This document shows, piece by piece, positions 51,788 to 61,510 of a stretch of 64,000 bases of DNA. Numbering within the stretch: position 1 is the first letter of the stretch; every line of letters begins with the position of its first letter. The position numbers were made by a program, and so were the translations under genes. Under the pieces are notes generated by a model. That model had not been told where the DNA came from and did no database searches. It was given only the letters and a program-made list of their open reading frames with translations. The DNA is from Chitinolyticbacter meiyuanensis (GTDB lineage: Bacteria; Pseudomonadota; Gammaproteobacteria; Burkholderiales; Chitinibacteraceae). The DNA lies in NCBI RefSeq assembly GCF_008033135.1, contig NZ_CP041335.1:1741925-1805924 (forward strand), written 5' to 3'.

Positions 51788-53119
51788 CTATTTGCTGCCG
51801 TGCTCGGCGTGCCAAGCGGCGTCGAGCTCGGCGAGGTGGCGCAGCTTTTCAGCGATCTTGCTTTCCAGTCCGCGTGGCGTCGGGTGATAGAAGCGGGTGC
51901 CAGCGAGGCCATCCGGCAGATAGGTTTCCCCGGCGGCGTAGGCTTCCGGTTCGTCGTGGGCGTAGCGGTAATCGTGGCCGTAACCCAACTCTTTCATCAG
52001 CTTGGTCGGCGCATTGCGCAGATGCACCGGTACCTCGCGGCTCTTGTCGCGGGCAACCAGTGCACGGGCGTTGTTATAGGCCATGTAGCCGGCGTTGGAT
52101 TTAGGCGCGATGGCCAGATAGATCACGGCTTGCGCCAGCGCGAGTTCCCCTTCCGGGCTGCCGAGCCGCTCATAGGTGGCGGCCGCTTCGTTGCAAAGCT
52201 GCATGGCACGCGGATCGGCCAAGCCGATGTCCTCCCAGGCCATGCGCACGATGCGGCGAGAGAGGTAACGCGGATCGGCACCGCCGTCGAGCATGCGGGT
52301 GAACCAGTACAATGCACCATCCGGGCTGGAGCCACGCACTGACTTGTGCAATGCGGAGATCTGGTCGTAGAAGGCATCGCCACCCTTGTCGAAACGGCGG
52401 GTGTTGAGCGTCAGCGCGGATTCGAGAAAGCCGGCATCGAGCTCGTTGCGGCCAGCGGCCTGCGCAGCATTTGCCGCCTGCTCTACCAAATTGAGCAGGC
52501 GGCGGGCATCGCCGTCGGCATAGCCGGTCAGCACCTCGATTGCGTCGTCTGCAAACTCGATCGCCGGATAACAGCGTGCTCTGGCCCGATCGACCAGTTG
52601 CTTGAGCTCGTCCACAGTCAGTGGCTTGAGTACGTAGACTTGGGCGCGAGACAGCAGTGCGGCGTTCACCTCGAACGAGGGATTTTCCGTCGTAGCGCCA
52701 ATGAAGGTGACAAGGCCTGATTCCACGAAGGGCAGGAAGGCGTCCTGCTGTGCCTTGTTGAAGCGATGGACCTCGTCGACGAACAGCATGGTGCGGCGCC
52801 CGCGCATGGCATGGTGTTCGGCCTGTTCCATCGCCGCGCGGATGTCCTTTACCCCGGAGAACACTGCGGAAAGCGCGATGAACTCGCATTCGAAGGCACG
52901 GGTCAGCAGGCGGGCCAGCGTTGTCTTGCCTACGCCGGGCGGCCCCCAGAACAGCATTGAATGCGGCTGCTGCGCTGCAATGGCGAGCGTCAGCGGTTTG
53001 CCGGGCCCAAGCAGGTGCTGTTGACCGACGACTTCATCAATGGTGGTCGGGCGCAGCTTTTCCGCTAGCGGTTCATGCGCCGGGGGGGCTGGCGCGAACA
53101 GGTCATTCGCGGACGACAT
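51788..53119 (-). CDS. rarA: Replication-associated recombination protein RarA (MgsA)
   Basis: A 443-residue AAA+ ATPase that acts at stalled replication forks. Walker A GPPGVGKT (59-66) is followed by Walker B TMLFVDEVHRF, sensor-1 FIGATTENPSFE and the C-terminal MgsA-type domain with LYWFTRMLDGGADPRYLSRR. The ATG at 53117-53119 overlaps the lolA stop by 17 bases and has AAGGG about eight bases upstream. The lolA-rarA-serS order is conserved in many Gammaproteobacteria and Betaproteobacteria. Confidence 0.95.
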   Translation of the reverse strand: MSSANDLFAPAPPAHEPLAEKLRPTTIDEVVGQQHLLGPGKPLTLAIAAQQPHSMLFWGPPGVGKTTLARLLTRAFECEFIALSAVFSGVKDIRAAMEQAEHHAMRGRRTMLFVDEVHRFNKAQQDAFLPFVESGLVTFIGATTENPSFEVNAALLSRAQVYVLKPLTVDELKQLVDRARARCYPAIEFADDAIEVLTGYADGDARRLLNLVEQAANAAQAAGRNELDAGFLESALTLNTRRFDKGGDAFYDQISALHKSVRGSSPDGALYWFTRMLDGGADPRYLSRRIVRMAWEDIGLADPRAMQLCNEAAATYERLGSPEGELALAQAVIYLAIAPKSNAGYMAYNNARALVARDKSREVPVHLRNAPTKLMKELGYGHDYRYAHDEPEAYAAGETYLPDGLAGTRFYHPTPRGLESKIAEKLRHLAELDAAWHAEHGSK

Positions 53120-53720
53120 CGACGCCCTTGGGAGGAGTGAAGCGGAATAGCGCGGGATCGATCTTGCCGTTGCGCTTGAGGTTGTCGAAGCGCAGTCTCG
53201 TAAGCTGATCGAAGCGATCGACCAACTCCATCTCGACGATGTCACGGCCTTTGAGGCCGAGGCGAACGCTGGCAAAGCCGGATTCTTCGCTTTTGGGGAT
53301 GGCTTCCAGCCAGTTGAGGCCATTGCGGGCAGGCAGCAGCTTGACGCTGTAGTTCCTTTCCAATGCATTGTCGCCTGCCAGCAAGGCAGCAGGACTGGAT
53401 TCCAATGCGGCGCCCATGCTTTTCACCGTGGCCTGGCGTAGGTCCGGGTCGTACAGCCAGACGCTACTGCCATCACCGACGATCAATTGCTCGTAAGGTG
53501 CGCTGTACGACCAGCGAAACTTGCCGGGGCGCTCGATGGCCAGTTCACCACGGCTCTGCTGCGGCTTGCCGTTCTTCTGGCTCACCGTCTGGCTGAAGCT
53601 GCCCTGCAAGGTCCGGGTCTCGGCGAGCACCGATTTCAGCGTGGCCAACGCATCATCAGCGTGGACGGGGGCTGCGACGAGAAGCGCGCCGAACAATGAG
53701 GAGGAGAGAAAACGAATCAT
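53103..53720 (-). CDS. lolA: Outer-membrane lipoprotein carrier protein LolA
   Basis: A 205-residue periplasmic chaperone carrying lipoproteins from the inner membrane to LolB. Signal peptide about 1-21 (VHADD after cleavage). The fold begins LQGSFSQTVSQKNG and has RPGKFRWSYSAPYEQLIVGDG, VWLYDPDLRQAT and VDRFDQLTRLRFDNLKRN, all typical. The ATG at 53718-53720 has no strong ribosome binding site. rarA follows with overlap. No ftsK gene is upstream here, although it often is. Confidence 0.95.
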   Translation of the reverse strand: MIRFLSSSLFGALLVAAPVHADDALATLKSVLAETRTLQGSFSQTVSQKNGKPQQSRGELAIERPGKFRWSYSAPYEQLIVGDGSSVWLYDPDLRQATVKSMGAALESSPAALLAGDNALERNYSVKLLPARNGLNWLEAIPKSEESGFASVRLGLKGRDIVEMELVDRFDQLTRLRFDNLKRNGKIDPALFRFTPPKGVDVVRE

Positions 53721-53787
53721 GCGGGATATTCTGACCGAGTTGTGGATGTCTGCCCATGGTAAACGCGGGCAAGCCTGCGCCGAATGT

Positions 53788-53815
53788 AAAAAGCCCCGCC
53801 GAGGCGGGGCTTTTT
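53788..53815 (-). terminator. Terminator of the OmpA-like gene
   Basis: A 13-bp stem (53788-53800 with 53803-53815) that on the minus strand is followed by a run of five T; the formal 2-base loop opens to CGAG. It ends the OmpA-like gene. Confidence 0.85.
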
Positions 53816-53830
53816 AGGACAGAAACCGGA

Positions 53831-54529
53831 TTACTTGGTTTCGGTCACTTCGCGCGAACCGCGAACTTCGATTTCAACGCGACGATCCGGAGCCAGGCAC
53901 TCGATCAGCTTGGCGCGCGACTTGATGCTGTTGCAAGTGTCGCCGGTAACCGGCTCGCCCTTGCCGCGCGATTCAGCGGTGATCTTGTCAGCCGGGGCGC
54001 CCTTGGAGATCAGGTAGTCCTGAACAGCCTTGGCGCGACGGTAGCCGAGTTCGAAGTTGTACTTTTCCGAACCGAGGCGGTCGGTATGACCCACCACAAC
54101 AGCGGCGCCATCCTTCGGATCGAGGTTCACCACTTCGTTGTACAGTTGGTCAAGTGCATCCTTGCCCGACGGCTTCAGAGCCGACTTGTTGAAGTCGAAC
54201 AGCACTTCGGCTTGCAGGGTGAACTTCTTGGTCGACACGGCCGGAGCCGGAGCAGGTACCGGAGCCGGAGCGGCCGGGGTCGGAGCAGGCGCTGCAGCGA
54301 CAGGCTCTACATAGCCTGGGCAACCCTTGATGGTCTTGGCCTTTTCTGCGGACCAGGAGCCGGTCTGCCAGCATTCGCCGATGCTGTTCTTTACCACGCC
54401 TTCCGGATTGGCGTTATTAACGTTGGTGCCGTTGGTTACGTAGGCATCAGTAGCCGCGAAGGCGGTAGCGGACACGCCCAGAGCGCCGGCAACTGCAAAC
54501 TGGATCAGGGATTTCTTGAGCGACTGCAT
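53831..54529 (-). CDS. OmpA-family outer-membrane protein
   Basis: A 232-residue protein with a signal peptide (1-23, ending ATAFA), a short N-terminal region with two cysteines, a Pro-Ala-rich linker (about 78-100) and a C-terminal OmpA-like domain (about 101-232: [31 protein letters not shown] and SRGKGEP). The domain binds peptidoglycan. The N-terminal beta-barrel of true OmpA is absent, so this resembles the short OmpA-like porin-associated proteins. The ATG at 54527-54529 follows TAGGAGA. Codons are highly biased (common codons), as for abundant outer-membrane proteins. Confidence 0.9.
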   Translation of the reverse strand: MQSLKKSLIQFAVAGALGVSATAFAATDAYVTNGTNVNNANPEGVVKNSIGECWQTGSWSAEKAKTIKGCPGYVEPVAAAPAPTPAAPAPVPAPAPAVSTKKFTLQAEVLFDFNKSALKPSGKDALDQLYNEVVNLDPKDGAAVVVGHTDRLGSEKYNFELGYRRAKAVQDYLISKGAPADKITAESRGKGEPVTGDTCNSIKSRAKLIECLAPDRRVEIEVRGSREVTETK

Positions 54530-54855
54530 AGTTTTATTTCTCCTAGGTAATGATTGCAAAGCCCTGGACACGCAGAACATCGTTCTAGACGGACACTTCT
54601 ATTCTGATGTTGGCACAAAAATAAGTAAGGTCCAATAGCCCATCAGTAACGGTACATATTCTAGTGTCTTAACTTTCGCGTATGCAAATGAAGCCGCCGT
54701 GAATTTTTCGATCGCCCGCCACAAAATTGGAGTGATAGGGGCCGCGTGATAAACTCCTCCTTGGTTTCTTAGCAGATCATCGCCCTTGTTGCATCCGCCG
54801 CAGCAAGGCTCTCCTGCTCCAGCGTTAGTCTGGAGCCCTCAACGGTCCCAGGAAG
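54530..54855. other. Divergent intergenic region between the OmpA-like gene and gyrA
   Basis: About 326 bases, AT-rich in the left half. It contains the OmpA-like gene's upstream region and, at 54727-54755, a good gyrA promoter. No gene is seen in it; the AT-rich stretch 54590-54690 is typical of a strong promoter for an abundant outer-membrane protein. Confidence 0.7.
54727..54755 (+). promoter_or_regulatory. Probable sigma-70 promoter of gyrA
   Basis: TTGGAG (54727-54732) and TAAACT (54750-54755) are separated by exactly 17 bases, four of six matches at each box. It lies 100 bases upstream of the gyrA start. Confidence 0.6.
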
Positions 54856-57561
54856 ATGTCCGAACAAAACAGCTTCGCCAAAGAAACGATTCCAGTCAGT
54901 CTCGAAGAGGAAATGCGCCGCTCCTATCTCGATTACGCAATGAGCGTGATCGTGGGGCGGGCGTTGCCAGACGCGCGCGACGGCCTCAAGCCGGTGCATC
55001 GCCGCATTCTCTTTGCGATGCATGAGAGCAACAATGTATGGAACCGCGCTTATGTGAAATGCGCGCGCGTGATCGGCGATGTGCTTGGTAAGTACCACCC
55101 GCACGGCGACGGCGCCGCCTATGAGGCGCTGGTGCGGATGGCGCAAGATTTCTCGTTGCGCTACATGCTGATCGATGGCCAGGGTAACTTCGGCTCCATC
55201 GACGGTGATCCGGCTGCAGCTTATCGTTACACCGAATGTCGTTTGGCCCGAGTGTCGAGCGAGCTGCTCGCCGACATCGACAAGGAAACGGTCGACTTCA
55301 CGCCGAACTACGACGAGAAGGAACTCGAGCCGACTGTCCTGCCGACCCGTATCCCCAATCTGCTGGTCAATGGCAGCTCGGGTATTGCCGTTGGCATGGC
55401 GACCAATATTCCCCCGCACAACCTGTCGGAAGTGATTGATGGCGCGCTGGCGCTGCTGGCCAATCCGGAGCTATCGGTCGATGAGCTGATCGATTTCATC
55501 CCGGCACCTGATTTCCCCACTGCGGGCATCATCTACGGCATCAACGGTGTGCGGGAAGGCTACCGCACTGGGCGTGGCCGAGTGGTGATGCGCGCGCGCT
55601 GCCACTTCGAAGATGTCAGCAAGAACAGCGATCGTCAGCAGATCGTGGTCGACGAACTGCCCTACCAGGTGAACAAAGCCAAGTTACTGGAGCGCATCGG
55701 TGAGCTGGTGCGCGAGAAGACCGTCGAAGGCATTTCGGAAATCCGCGACGAATCGGACAAGTCCGGCATGCGGGTGGTGATCGAGCTCAAGCGCGGCGAG
55801 ATGCCGGACGTGGTGCTCAACAACCTCTACAAGCACACCCAGCTGCAGGACAGCTTCGGCATCAACATGGTGGCGCTGGTCGATGGCCAGCCGCGCTTGC
55901 TGAATCTGAAGCAGGTGCTCGAGTGCTTCTTGCGGCATCGTCGCGAAGTGGTCAACCGCCGCACCGTGTTCGAGCTGCGCAAGGCCCGCGAACGTGGCCA
56001 TATCCTCGAAGGCTTGGCGGTGGCCTTGTCGAATGTCGACGAGATCATTGCGCTGATCAAGGCCGCGGCGACGCCGCCCGAGGCCAAGATTGCGTTGATG
56101 GGCCGCACCTGGCGCTCGCAACTGGTCGAGGACATGCTGTCGCGCACCGATCTGTCGGCATCGCGCCCGGATGGCTTGGCTGCCGAATTCGGCATGGGGG
56201 CAAACGGCTATCGCCTGTCCGACGTGCAGGCGCAGGCGATTCTCGACATGCGCCTGCAGCGGCTGACCGGCCTTGAGCAGGACAAGATCGTTGGCGAATA
56301 CCGCGAGGTGATGGACAAGATCCTCGACCTGCTGGACATCCTCGCCAAGCCGGAGCGCGTGCGCCAGATCGTGGCCGACGAAATGGCCCAGGTGAAGGAG
56401 CAGTACGGCGACGTACGCCGTTCCGAGATCGTTGCCCACGGTGAAGACCTGTGCATCGAAGACCTGATCACGCCGCAGGACATGGTGGTGACGCTGACCC
56501 ACGGCGGCTACATGAAGGCGACGCCAGTCGACGAATACAGCGCCCAGCGCCGCGGTGGCCGCGGCAAGCAGGCAGCGGCGACCAAGGACGACGATTTCAT
56601 CGATCAATTGTTCGTCGCCAACACGCACGATTACATCCTCTGCTTCTCCAGCTTCGGCCGCGTCTACTGGCTCAAGGTCTACGAGCTGCCGCAAGGTGGC
56701 CGTACCAGTCGCGGCAAGCCCATCGTCAACCTGCTGCCGTTGCAGGATGGCGAGAAGATCAGCGCGGTGCTGCCGGTGAAGGAGTTCCGCGACGACCAGT
56801 ACGTGTTCATGGCGACAGCCGATGGCACGGTGAAGAAGACACCGCTGACCGCGTTCTCGCGCCCGATGAAGCGCGGCATCATCGCCATCCATCTCGACGA
56901 CGGCAACGATCTCGTCGGCGTGGCGCTGACCCGTGGTGCGGCGAGCGCCGTGCTCGACGAGGAAGGTGGCAGCGACGACGAAGCCGTGCTCGACGACGAG
57001 CACCTCGAGGATGGCGAGCAGGCGGCAGGCGAGGGGGATCAGGTCATGCTGTTCTCCGATGCCGGCAAGTCGGTGCGCTTCAGCCAGGACAAGGTACGCC
57101 CGATGGGTCGCAATTCCCGTGGTGTGCGCGGCATGAAGCTGGCGGAAGGCCAGAAGCTGATCGCGCTGCTGGTGGCCGAATCGGCCGAACAGCAGGTGCT
57201 GACCGCCACCGAGAACGGCTACGGCAAGCGCACGCCGCTGGCCGATTATCGTCAGACCAGCCGTGGTACCCAAGGCGTGATCGCGATCGATACCGGCGAG
57301 CGCAACGGCAAGCTGGTGGCTGCGACACTGGTCGAGGAAAGCGATCACCTGATGCTGATCACCACCGGTGGCGTGCTGATCCGTACCCGCGTTGCCGAGA
57401 TACGTGAAACCGGCCGTGCCGCGCAGGGCGTGCGCCTGATCAACCTCGACGAAGGCGAGAAGCTCTCCGGCCTGGAAAAGGTGGCCGAAGCCGAGGACGA
57501 CGAGGCTCTTGGCGAAGTCGTCGCCGATGAGGGCGCCGGCGAGCCGGGCAGCGAAGCCTGA
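54856..57561 (+). CDS. gyrA: DNA gyrase subunit A
   Basis: A 901-residue type II topoisomerase subunit. The catalytic Tyr is Tyr125 in AYRYTECRL; the DNA-gate motif is [18 protein letters not shown]. The C-terminal beta-pinwheel has the GyrA box QRRGGRG, which rules out ParC. Between pinwheel blades there is an acidic insert rich in Asp/Glu (about residues 695-730). Compared with E. coli GyrA, Ser83 is Gly86 here and Asp87 is Glu90. The ATG at 54856 follows AGGAAG. It introduces negative supercoils with GyrB, which is not in the window. Confidence 0.97.
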   Translation: MSEQNSFAKETIPVSLEEEMRRSYLDYAMSVIVGRALPDARDGLKPVHRRILFAMHESNNVWNRAYVKCARVIGDVLGKYHPHGDGAAYEALVRMAQDFSLRYMLIDGQGNFGSIDGDPAAAYRYTECRLARVSSELLADIDKETVDFTPNYDEKELEPTVLPTRIPNLLVNGSSGIAVGMATNIPPHNLSEVIDGALALLANPELSVDELIDFIPAPDFPTAGIIYGINGVREGYRTGRGRVVMRARCHFEDVSKNSDRQQIVVDELPYQVNKAKLLERIGELVREKTVEGISEIRDESDKSGMRVVIELKRGEMPDVVLNNLYKHTQLQDSFGINMVALVDGQPRLLNLKQVLECFLRHRREVVNRRTVFELRKARERGHILEGLAVALSNVDEIIALIKAAATPPEAKIALMGRTWRSQLVEDMLSRTDLSASRPDGLAAEFGMGANGYRLSDVQAQAILDMRLQRLTGLEQDKIVGEYREVMDKILDLLDILAKPERVRQIVADEMAQVKEQYGDVRRSEIVAHGEDLCIEDLITPQDMVVTLTHGGYMKATPVDEYSAQRRGGRGKQAAATKDDDFIDQLFVANTHDYILCFSSFGRVYWLKVYELPQGGRTSRGKPIVNLLPLQDGEKISAVLPVKEFRDDQYVFMATADGTVKKTPLTAFSRPMKRGIIAIHLDDGNDLVGVALTRGAASAVLDEEGGSDDEAVLDDEHLEDGEQAAGEGDQVMLFSDAGKSVRFSQDKVRPMGRNSRGVRGMKLAEGQKLIALLVAESAEQQVLTATENGYGKRTPLADYRQTSRGTQGVIAIDTGERNGKLVAATLVEESDHLMLITTGGVLIRTRVAEIRETGRAAQGVRLINLDEGEKLSGLEKVAEAEDDEALGEVVADEGAGEPGSEA

Positions 57562-57571
57562 GGCCACGCCG

Positions 57572-58006
57572 ATGTCGGTCCGTAACGCCGTCTTCTTTGA
57601 GCAGCTGCAGCGCTGGTTCATGACGCTGCCGCACTGCCAGGTGCTCGGCCTCGAGTATGTCGAGGCCGACGCGGGCTCGGTGGTGCTGCGCCTGCCGTAT
57701 TCGGAAGCCATCGTCGGCAACCCGGAGACGGGTGTGGTGCACGGCGGAGCAGTGACCACGCTGATCGACACCGCCAGCGGCACTTGCATCTACACGCTGT
57801 TCGACGCGCCTGAAAGCGTGGCGACGCTGGATCTGCGCATCGATTACCTGCGTCCGGCTTCGGTGGGCGAAGCGATCCTGTGTCGTGCCGAATGCTATCG
57901 GCTGACCAGCCAGATTGCCTTTACCCGCGCCATCGCCTACCAGGGCGAGCGCGAGATTGCGCATGGCGTCGGCACTTTCATGCGCACGCAAGTGGGGGCG
58001 GCATGA
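57572..58006 (+). CDS. PaaI-like hotdog thioesterase
   Basis: A 144-residue single-domain hotdog protein with VVHGGAVTTLIDTASGTCIY (the PaaI-type active-site helix) and ATLDLRIDYLRPA. The family hydrolyses acyl- or aryl-CoA thioesters; substrate unknown. The ATG at 57572 lies 11 bases after gyrA, so it may be co-transcribed with gyrA. Its stop overlaps the next gene's ATG, pairing it with a second thioesterase. Confidence 0.85.
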   Translation: MSVRNAVFFEQLQRWFMTLPHCQVLGLEYVEADAGSVVLRLPYSEAIVGNPETGVVHGGAVTTLIDTASGTCIYTLFDAPESVATLDLRIDYLRPASVGEAILCRAECYRLTSQIAFTRAIAYQGEREIAHGVGTFMRTQVGAA

Positions 58007-58443
58007 CCCAGAGCGAAATGAAACATTGCTGGCTGCAGGCACGCGAAAGCGGCGACTACAGCGCCGTGATCGCAGCGATTCCTTATGCACGCACCATCGG
58101 CATGCAGATGCATGTCGACGCGGGCGAGCCACGCTTCGTGCTGCCGTTCGCTCAGTCCAACATCGGCAATGTGCTGCTGCCCGCGCTGCATGGCGGCGTG
58201 ATCGGCGGCTTCCTGGAAACGGCTGCCATCCTCACATTGCTTACCGCCACCGAGACCGCTGGGATTCCCAAGGTGGTCGATTTCTCGATCGATTACCTGC
58301 GCAGTGGCCGACCGGTCGATCTGTATGCACGCTGCGAGATCGTGCGCCAGGGCAAACGGGTTGCCAACGTGCTGATGAGTGCATGGCAGGAGGATCCGCA
58401 AAAACCGGTGGCCTCTGCCCGTGCGCATTTTTTGTTGTCCTGA
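58003..58443 (+). CDS. Second hotdog thioesterase, translationally coupled
   Basis: A 146-residue hotdog protein with LLPALHGGVIGGFLETAAIL in the active-site helix position and VVDFSIDYLRSGRP. It overlaps the preceding thioesterase by four bases (ATGA), so the two are made together and may form a heteromer (inference). Despite sharing the fold, the two are divergent. Confidence 0.8.
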   Translation: MTQSEMKHCWLQARESGDYSAVIAAIPYARTIGMQMHVDAGEPRFVLPFAQSNIGNVLLPALHGGVIGGFLETAAILTLLTATETAGIPKVVDFSIDYLRSGRPVDLYARCEIVRQGKRVANVLMSAWQEDPQKPVASARAHFLLS

Positions 58444-58458
58444 TTGCGAGGAATGAAG

Positions 58459-59010
58459 ATGCGCCGAATCTGTACCATCCTGGCCGTGCTGGCCGCCACC
58501 TACGCCACGCCGGCCTGGTCCGATGATGCGTCGACCGCCGCGGTGCATCAGCTCCTCAGCGAGATGAACTATCCGCAGCTGTATCAGGAAACCCTGACCG
58601 CTGCCACATCCCAGTTGCCGACCATGCTCACCACGCAGCTGCGGCAGCAGTTCGAATCGACAGGTTTGAACGCCGCACAACGCAAGCTGCTCGATGACGA
58701 GCTGCCCGTCATCGTGCAACGCTTGGTGGATCGCATCATGCAGATGATGCAGCAGGCCGTGCCGTATTCGGAGATGGAAACAGTTCTGGTTGGCGCAATG
58801 AGCCGGACCTTCACCGCCGAGGAAATCCAGGACCTGATTGCCTTCTATCGCACTCCCACCGGCAAGAAGATGCTGGCAAAGACGCCCAGCATCACGCAGG
58901 ACGCGATGCAGGCACTGATGCCCAAACTGCAGAGCGCATTGCAGGGTGGCGTGCCAGGGATCGACAAGGAATTCGAAGCATTGACGGCCAAGCTGAAGGC
59001 CGCCAAGTAA
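58459..59010 (+). CDS. DUF2059 secreted protein
   Basis: A 183-residue protein with a signal peptide (about 1-21, ending TPAWS) and an alpha-helical body with two DUF2059-like stretches: LDDELPVIVQRLVDRIMQMM and FTAEEIQDLIAFYRTPTGKK, then a charged helical end. Function unknown; the family is periplasmic. The ATG at 58459 has GAGGA about eight bases upstream; an in-frame ATG at 58453 would be too close to it. It is in line with the thioesterases and serC. Confidence 0.8.
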   Translation: MRRICTILAVLAATYATPAWSDDASTAAVHQLLSEMNYPQLYQETLTAATSQLPTMLTTQLRQQFESTGLNAAQRKLLDDELPVIVQRLVDRIMQMMQQAVPYSEMETVLVGAMSRTFTAEEIQDLIAFYRTPTGKKMLAKTPSITQDAMQALMPKLQSALQGGVPGIDKEFEALTAKLKAAK

Positions 59011-59033
59011 ACCCGCTGTCCGAGGAGAACACG

Positions 59034-60116
59034 ATGACCCAGGTGTACAACTTCAGCTCCGGCCCCGCCGTCCTGCCGCGCGAGGTGATGCTCGCCGCCC
59101 AGTCCGAGCTCGTCGATTGGCATGGCAGCGGCATGAGCGTGATGGAGATGAGCCATCGCGGTCGCGAGTTCACCCAGATCATCACCGAGGCCGAAGCGGA
59201 CCTGCGCAAGCTTCTGGCTGTGCCGGCGAGCCATCGCATCCTGTTCCTGCCGGGTGGTGCCCATTTCCAGTTCGCGATGGTGCCGCTCAACCTTGCCGCC
59301 GAGGGGGACACAGTCGATTACGTCAACACCGGCCACTGGTCCAAGATTGCGATCAAGGAAGCGCGCCGCTATGCCAAGGTGAACATCGCCGCCAGCGGCG
59401 AGGAAGGGCACTTCACCGCCATTCCCGACGAGGCGGATTGGCAGCGCAGCGACAACGCCGCCTACCTGCACTACTGCTCGAACGAGACCATCGGCGGCGT
59501 CGAATTCCCGTATATCCCGAAGTCGGATGCCACGCTGGTGTGTGACATGTCGTCCAATATCCTGTCGCGTCCGATCGATGTCTCGCAGTTCGGCCTGATC
59601 TACGCTGGCGCACAGAAGAACATCGGTCCGTCCGGCCTCACCATCGCCATCGTGCGTGAAGATCTGCTGGGCCGTGCCCGGCCCGGCACGCCGACCATGC
59701 TGGACTACAGCGTGCATGCCGAGGCCGATTCGCTGTACAACACCCCGCCCACCTTTGGCATTTACATGGCGGGCCTGGTGTTCAAGTGGCTGCTGGAGCA
59801 AGGCGGCGTGGCCGGCGCGGAAGCGCGCAATATCGAAAAAGCGGCGCTGCTGTACGAAACCGTCGATACCTCGGCCGGCTTCTACAGCTGCCCGATCGAG
59901 AAACCGTTCCGTTCGCGCATGAACGTGCCGTTCCGCCTGGCCGACGAGTCGCTTGACGATGCCTTCCTTGAGGGCGCCAAGGCCCGTGGCCTGGTCCAGC
60001 TCAAGGGGCATCGTTCAGTCGGCGGCATGCGCGCATCGATCTACAACGCGATGCCGCTTGAGGGCGTGAAGGCCTTGTGCGACTACATGCGCGATTTCAC
60101 GCGCAGCCATGGTTGA
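59034..60116 (+). CDS. serC: Phosphoserine aminotransferase
   Basis: A 360-residue PLP enzyme that makes 3-phosphoserine from 3-phosphohydroxypyruvate and glutamate, for serine and pyridoxine synthesis. It starts MTQVYNFSSGPAVLPREVM, has HYCSNETIGGVEF and the PLP Lys in YAGAQKNIGPSGLTI. Length is standard. The ATG at 59034 follows GAGGAGAAC. It is followed by a small membrane protein gene and pheA, the known serC-pheA-hisC neighbourhood. Confidence 0.97.
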   Translation: MTQVYNFSSGPAVLPREVMLAAQSELVDWHGSGMSVMEMSHRGREFTQIITEAEADLRKLLAVPASHRILFLPGGAHFQFAMVPLNLAAEGDTVDYVNTGHWSKIAIKEARRYAKVNIAASGEEGHFTAIPDEADWQRSDNAAYLHYCSNETIGGVEFPYIPKSDATLVCDMSSNILSRPIDVSQFGLIYAGAQKNIGPSGLTIAIVREDLLGRARPGTPTMLDYSVHAEADSLYNTPPTFGIYMAGLVFKWLLEQGGVAGAEARNIEKAALLYETVDTSAGFYSCPIEKPFRSRMNVPFRLADESLDDAFLEGAKARGLVQLKGHRSVGGMRASIYNAMPLEGVKALCDYMRDFTRSHG

Positions 60117-60124
60117 GGGCGGAG

Positions 60125-60334
60125 ATGGCCGGACAAGGTAGCGGCGGCAACGTACTCGCAGCGCTGGCGAGCTTCTTCATTCCCGGACTCGGGCAACTGG
60201 TGCAGGGCAGAGTCCTGAAGGCGGCACTGATGTTCGTGCTTGCCGCGGTGCTGTGGATCGTCTTGATGGGCTGGATCGTGCATCTGTGGTCCATTGTCGA
60301 TGCTGCGCTGTTCGACCCGAGCAAGCAAAAATAA
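60125..60334 (+). CDS. Small membrane protein, TM2-like
   Basis: A 69-residue protein with two hydrophobic segments (about 10-26 and 32-52). The sequence FFIPGLGQLVQGR recalls the TM2-domain signature, in which two helices flank a short turn. No function known. The ATG at 60125 lies eight bases after serC, so it is part of that operon. It sits between serC and pheA, where most genomes have nothing. Confidence 0.6.
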   Translation: MAGQGSGGNVLAALASFFIPGLGQLVQGRVLKAALMFVLAAVLWIVLMGWIVHLWSIVDAALFDPSKQK

Positions 60335-60369
60335 GGGCGGCCCAGCCGCCATCGCAGGACAGGGAGAGT

Positions 60370-61440
60370 ATGGACGACAAGCTCAAGCAGCACCGTGACG
60401 CCATCGACGCCATCGATGCGCAGGTGTTGCAACTTCTGAACCAGCGCGCCGAGCATGCGCGCACCATCGGCGAGATCAAGGGCGGCGGTGTGGTCTACCG
60501 CCCGGAGCGTGAAGCGCAGGTGCTGACCCGCATCAAGTCGCTGAACCAGGGCCCGCTGTCGGGCGAGGCGGCGGCCAAGCTGTTCCGCGAGATCATGTCG
60601 GCCTGCCTGGCGCTGGAGCGGCCGCTGACCATCGCTTTCCTCGGCCCGGTCGGCACCTTCAGCCAGGCTGCTGCGATCAAGCATTTCGGCCATGCCGCAG
60701 CCACGCAGGCCTGTGGCTCCATCGACGAGGCGTTTCGCGCCGTCGAGTCGGGCTCGGCCGACTACGTGGTGGCGCCGGTAGAGAACTCCACCGAAGGCGC
60801 GGTAGGCCGTACGCTGGATCTGATGGTCAATACGCCGCTGAAGATCTGCGGTGAGGTGGTGCTGCGCATCCATCATCACCTGCTGCGCAAGATCGAAGGA
60901 AAGGACGGTATCGCCCGCGTCTATTCGCATGCGCAGAGCCTGGCCCAGTGCCACGAATGGTTGAACAAGAACCTGCCCGCCAGCGTCGAGCGGGTCTCTG
61001 TCGCGAGCAATGCCCAAGCCGCCAAGCTGGCCAGCGAGGATCCAAGCTCGGCGGCAATTGCTGGCGATGCCGCGGCGGAAAACTTCAATCTGCTGCAACT
61101 GGCGCAGAACATCGAGGATGAGCCGAACAACACCACGCGCTTCCTGGTGCTGGGCCAGCAGGACACCACGGCCAGCGGTCGTGACAAAACGTCCCTGCTG
61201 ATCTCCGCGGCGAACCGCCCAGGGGCACTGCATGCCTTGGTCGAGCCGCTGGCACGGCACGGCGTGTCGATGAGCAAGTTCGAATCGCGCCCCAGCCGTA
61301 CCGGTTTGTGGGAGTACCTGTTCTTTGTCGACGTCGAAGGCCACGTCAACGACGCGCCAGTGGCCGCGGCGATTGCCGAATTGAAAAGCGTGGCTGCCTT
61401 CGTCAAGGTGATTGGCAGCTATCCGCAAGCGGTGATCTGA
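60370..61440 (+). CDS. pheA: Chorismate mutase/prephenate dehydratase (P-protein)
   Basis: A 356-residue bifunctional enzyme of phenylalanine synthesis. Chorismate mutase domain about 1-80 (LKQHRDAIDAIDAQVLQLLN); prephenate dehydratase about 90-270 (TIAFLGPVGTFSQAA; NNTTRFLVLG with the TRF motif); and a C-terminal ACT domain about 275-356 (ESRPSRTGLWEYLFFVDVEG), which binds phenylalanine as feedback inhibitor. The ATG at 60370 follows AGGGAGAG. The LOG gene follows about 70 bases later, with a hairpin between. Confidence 0.97.
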   Translation: MDDKLKQHRDAIDAIDAQVLQLLNQRAEHARTIGEIKGGGVVYRPEREAQVLTRIKSLNQGPLSGEAAAKLFREIMSACLALERPLTIAFLGPVGTFSQAAAIKHFGHAAATQACGSIDEAFRAVESGSADYVVAPVENSTEGAVGRTLDLMVNTPLKICGEVVLRIHHHLLRKIEGKDGIARVYSHAQSLAQCHEWLNKNLPASVERVSVASNAQAAKLASEDPSSAAIAGDAAAENFNLLQLAQNIEDEPNNTTRFLVLGQQDTTASGRDKTSLLISAANRPGALHALVEPLARHGVSMSKFESRPSRTGLWEYLFFVDVEGHVNDAPVAAAIAELKSVAAFVKVIGSYPQAVI

Positions 61441-61467
61441 AGCGACGATCGATGCAGTGCAATCAAC

Positions 61468-61495
61468 AATGGGCAGCCTGAGCGCTGCCCATTTG
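61468..61495 (+). terminator. Weak hairpin between pheA and the LOG gene
   Basis: A 10-bp stem (61468-61477 with 61484-61493) with a 6-base loop and only a short T-run. It may attenuate read-through from pheA; it also lies just before the LOG ribosome binding site. Confidence 0.45.
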
Positions 61496-61510
61496 CTTCC
61501 GGAGGATCCC

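Noticed and set aside
55684..57789. A 701-codon minus-strand open frame opposite gyrA
   Set aside because: gyrA is unmistakable on the plus strand; the opposite frame is His/Gln/Arg-rich and lacks a start site with a ribosome binding site.
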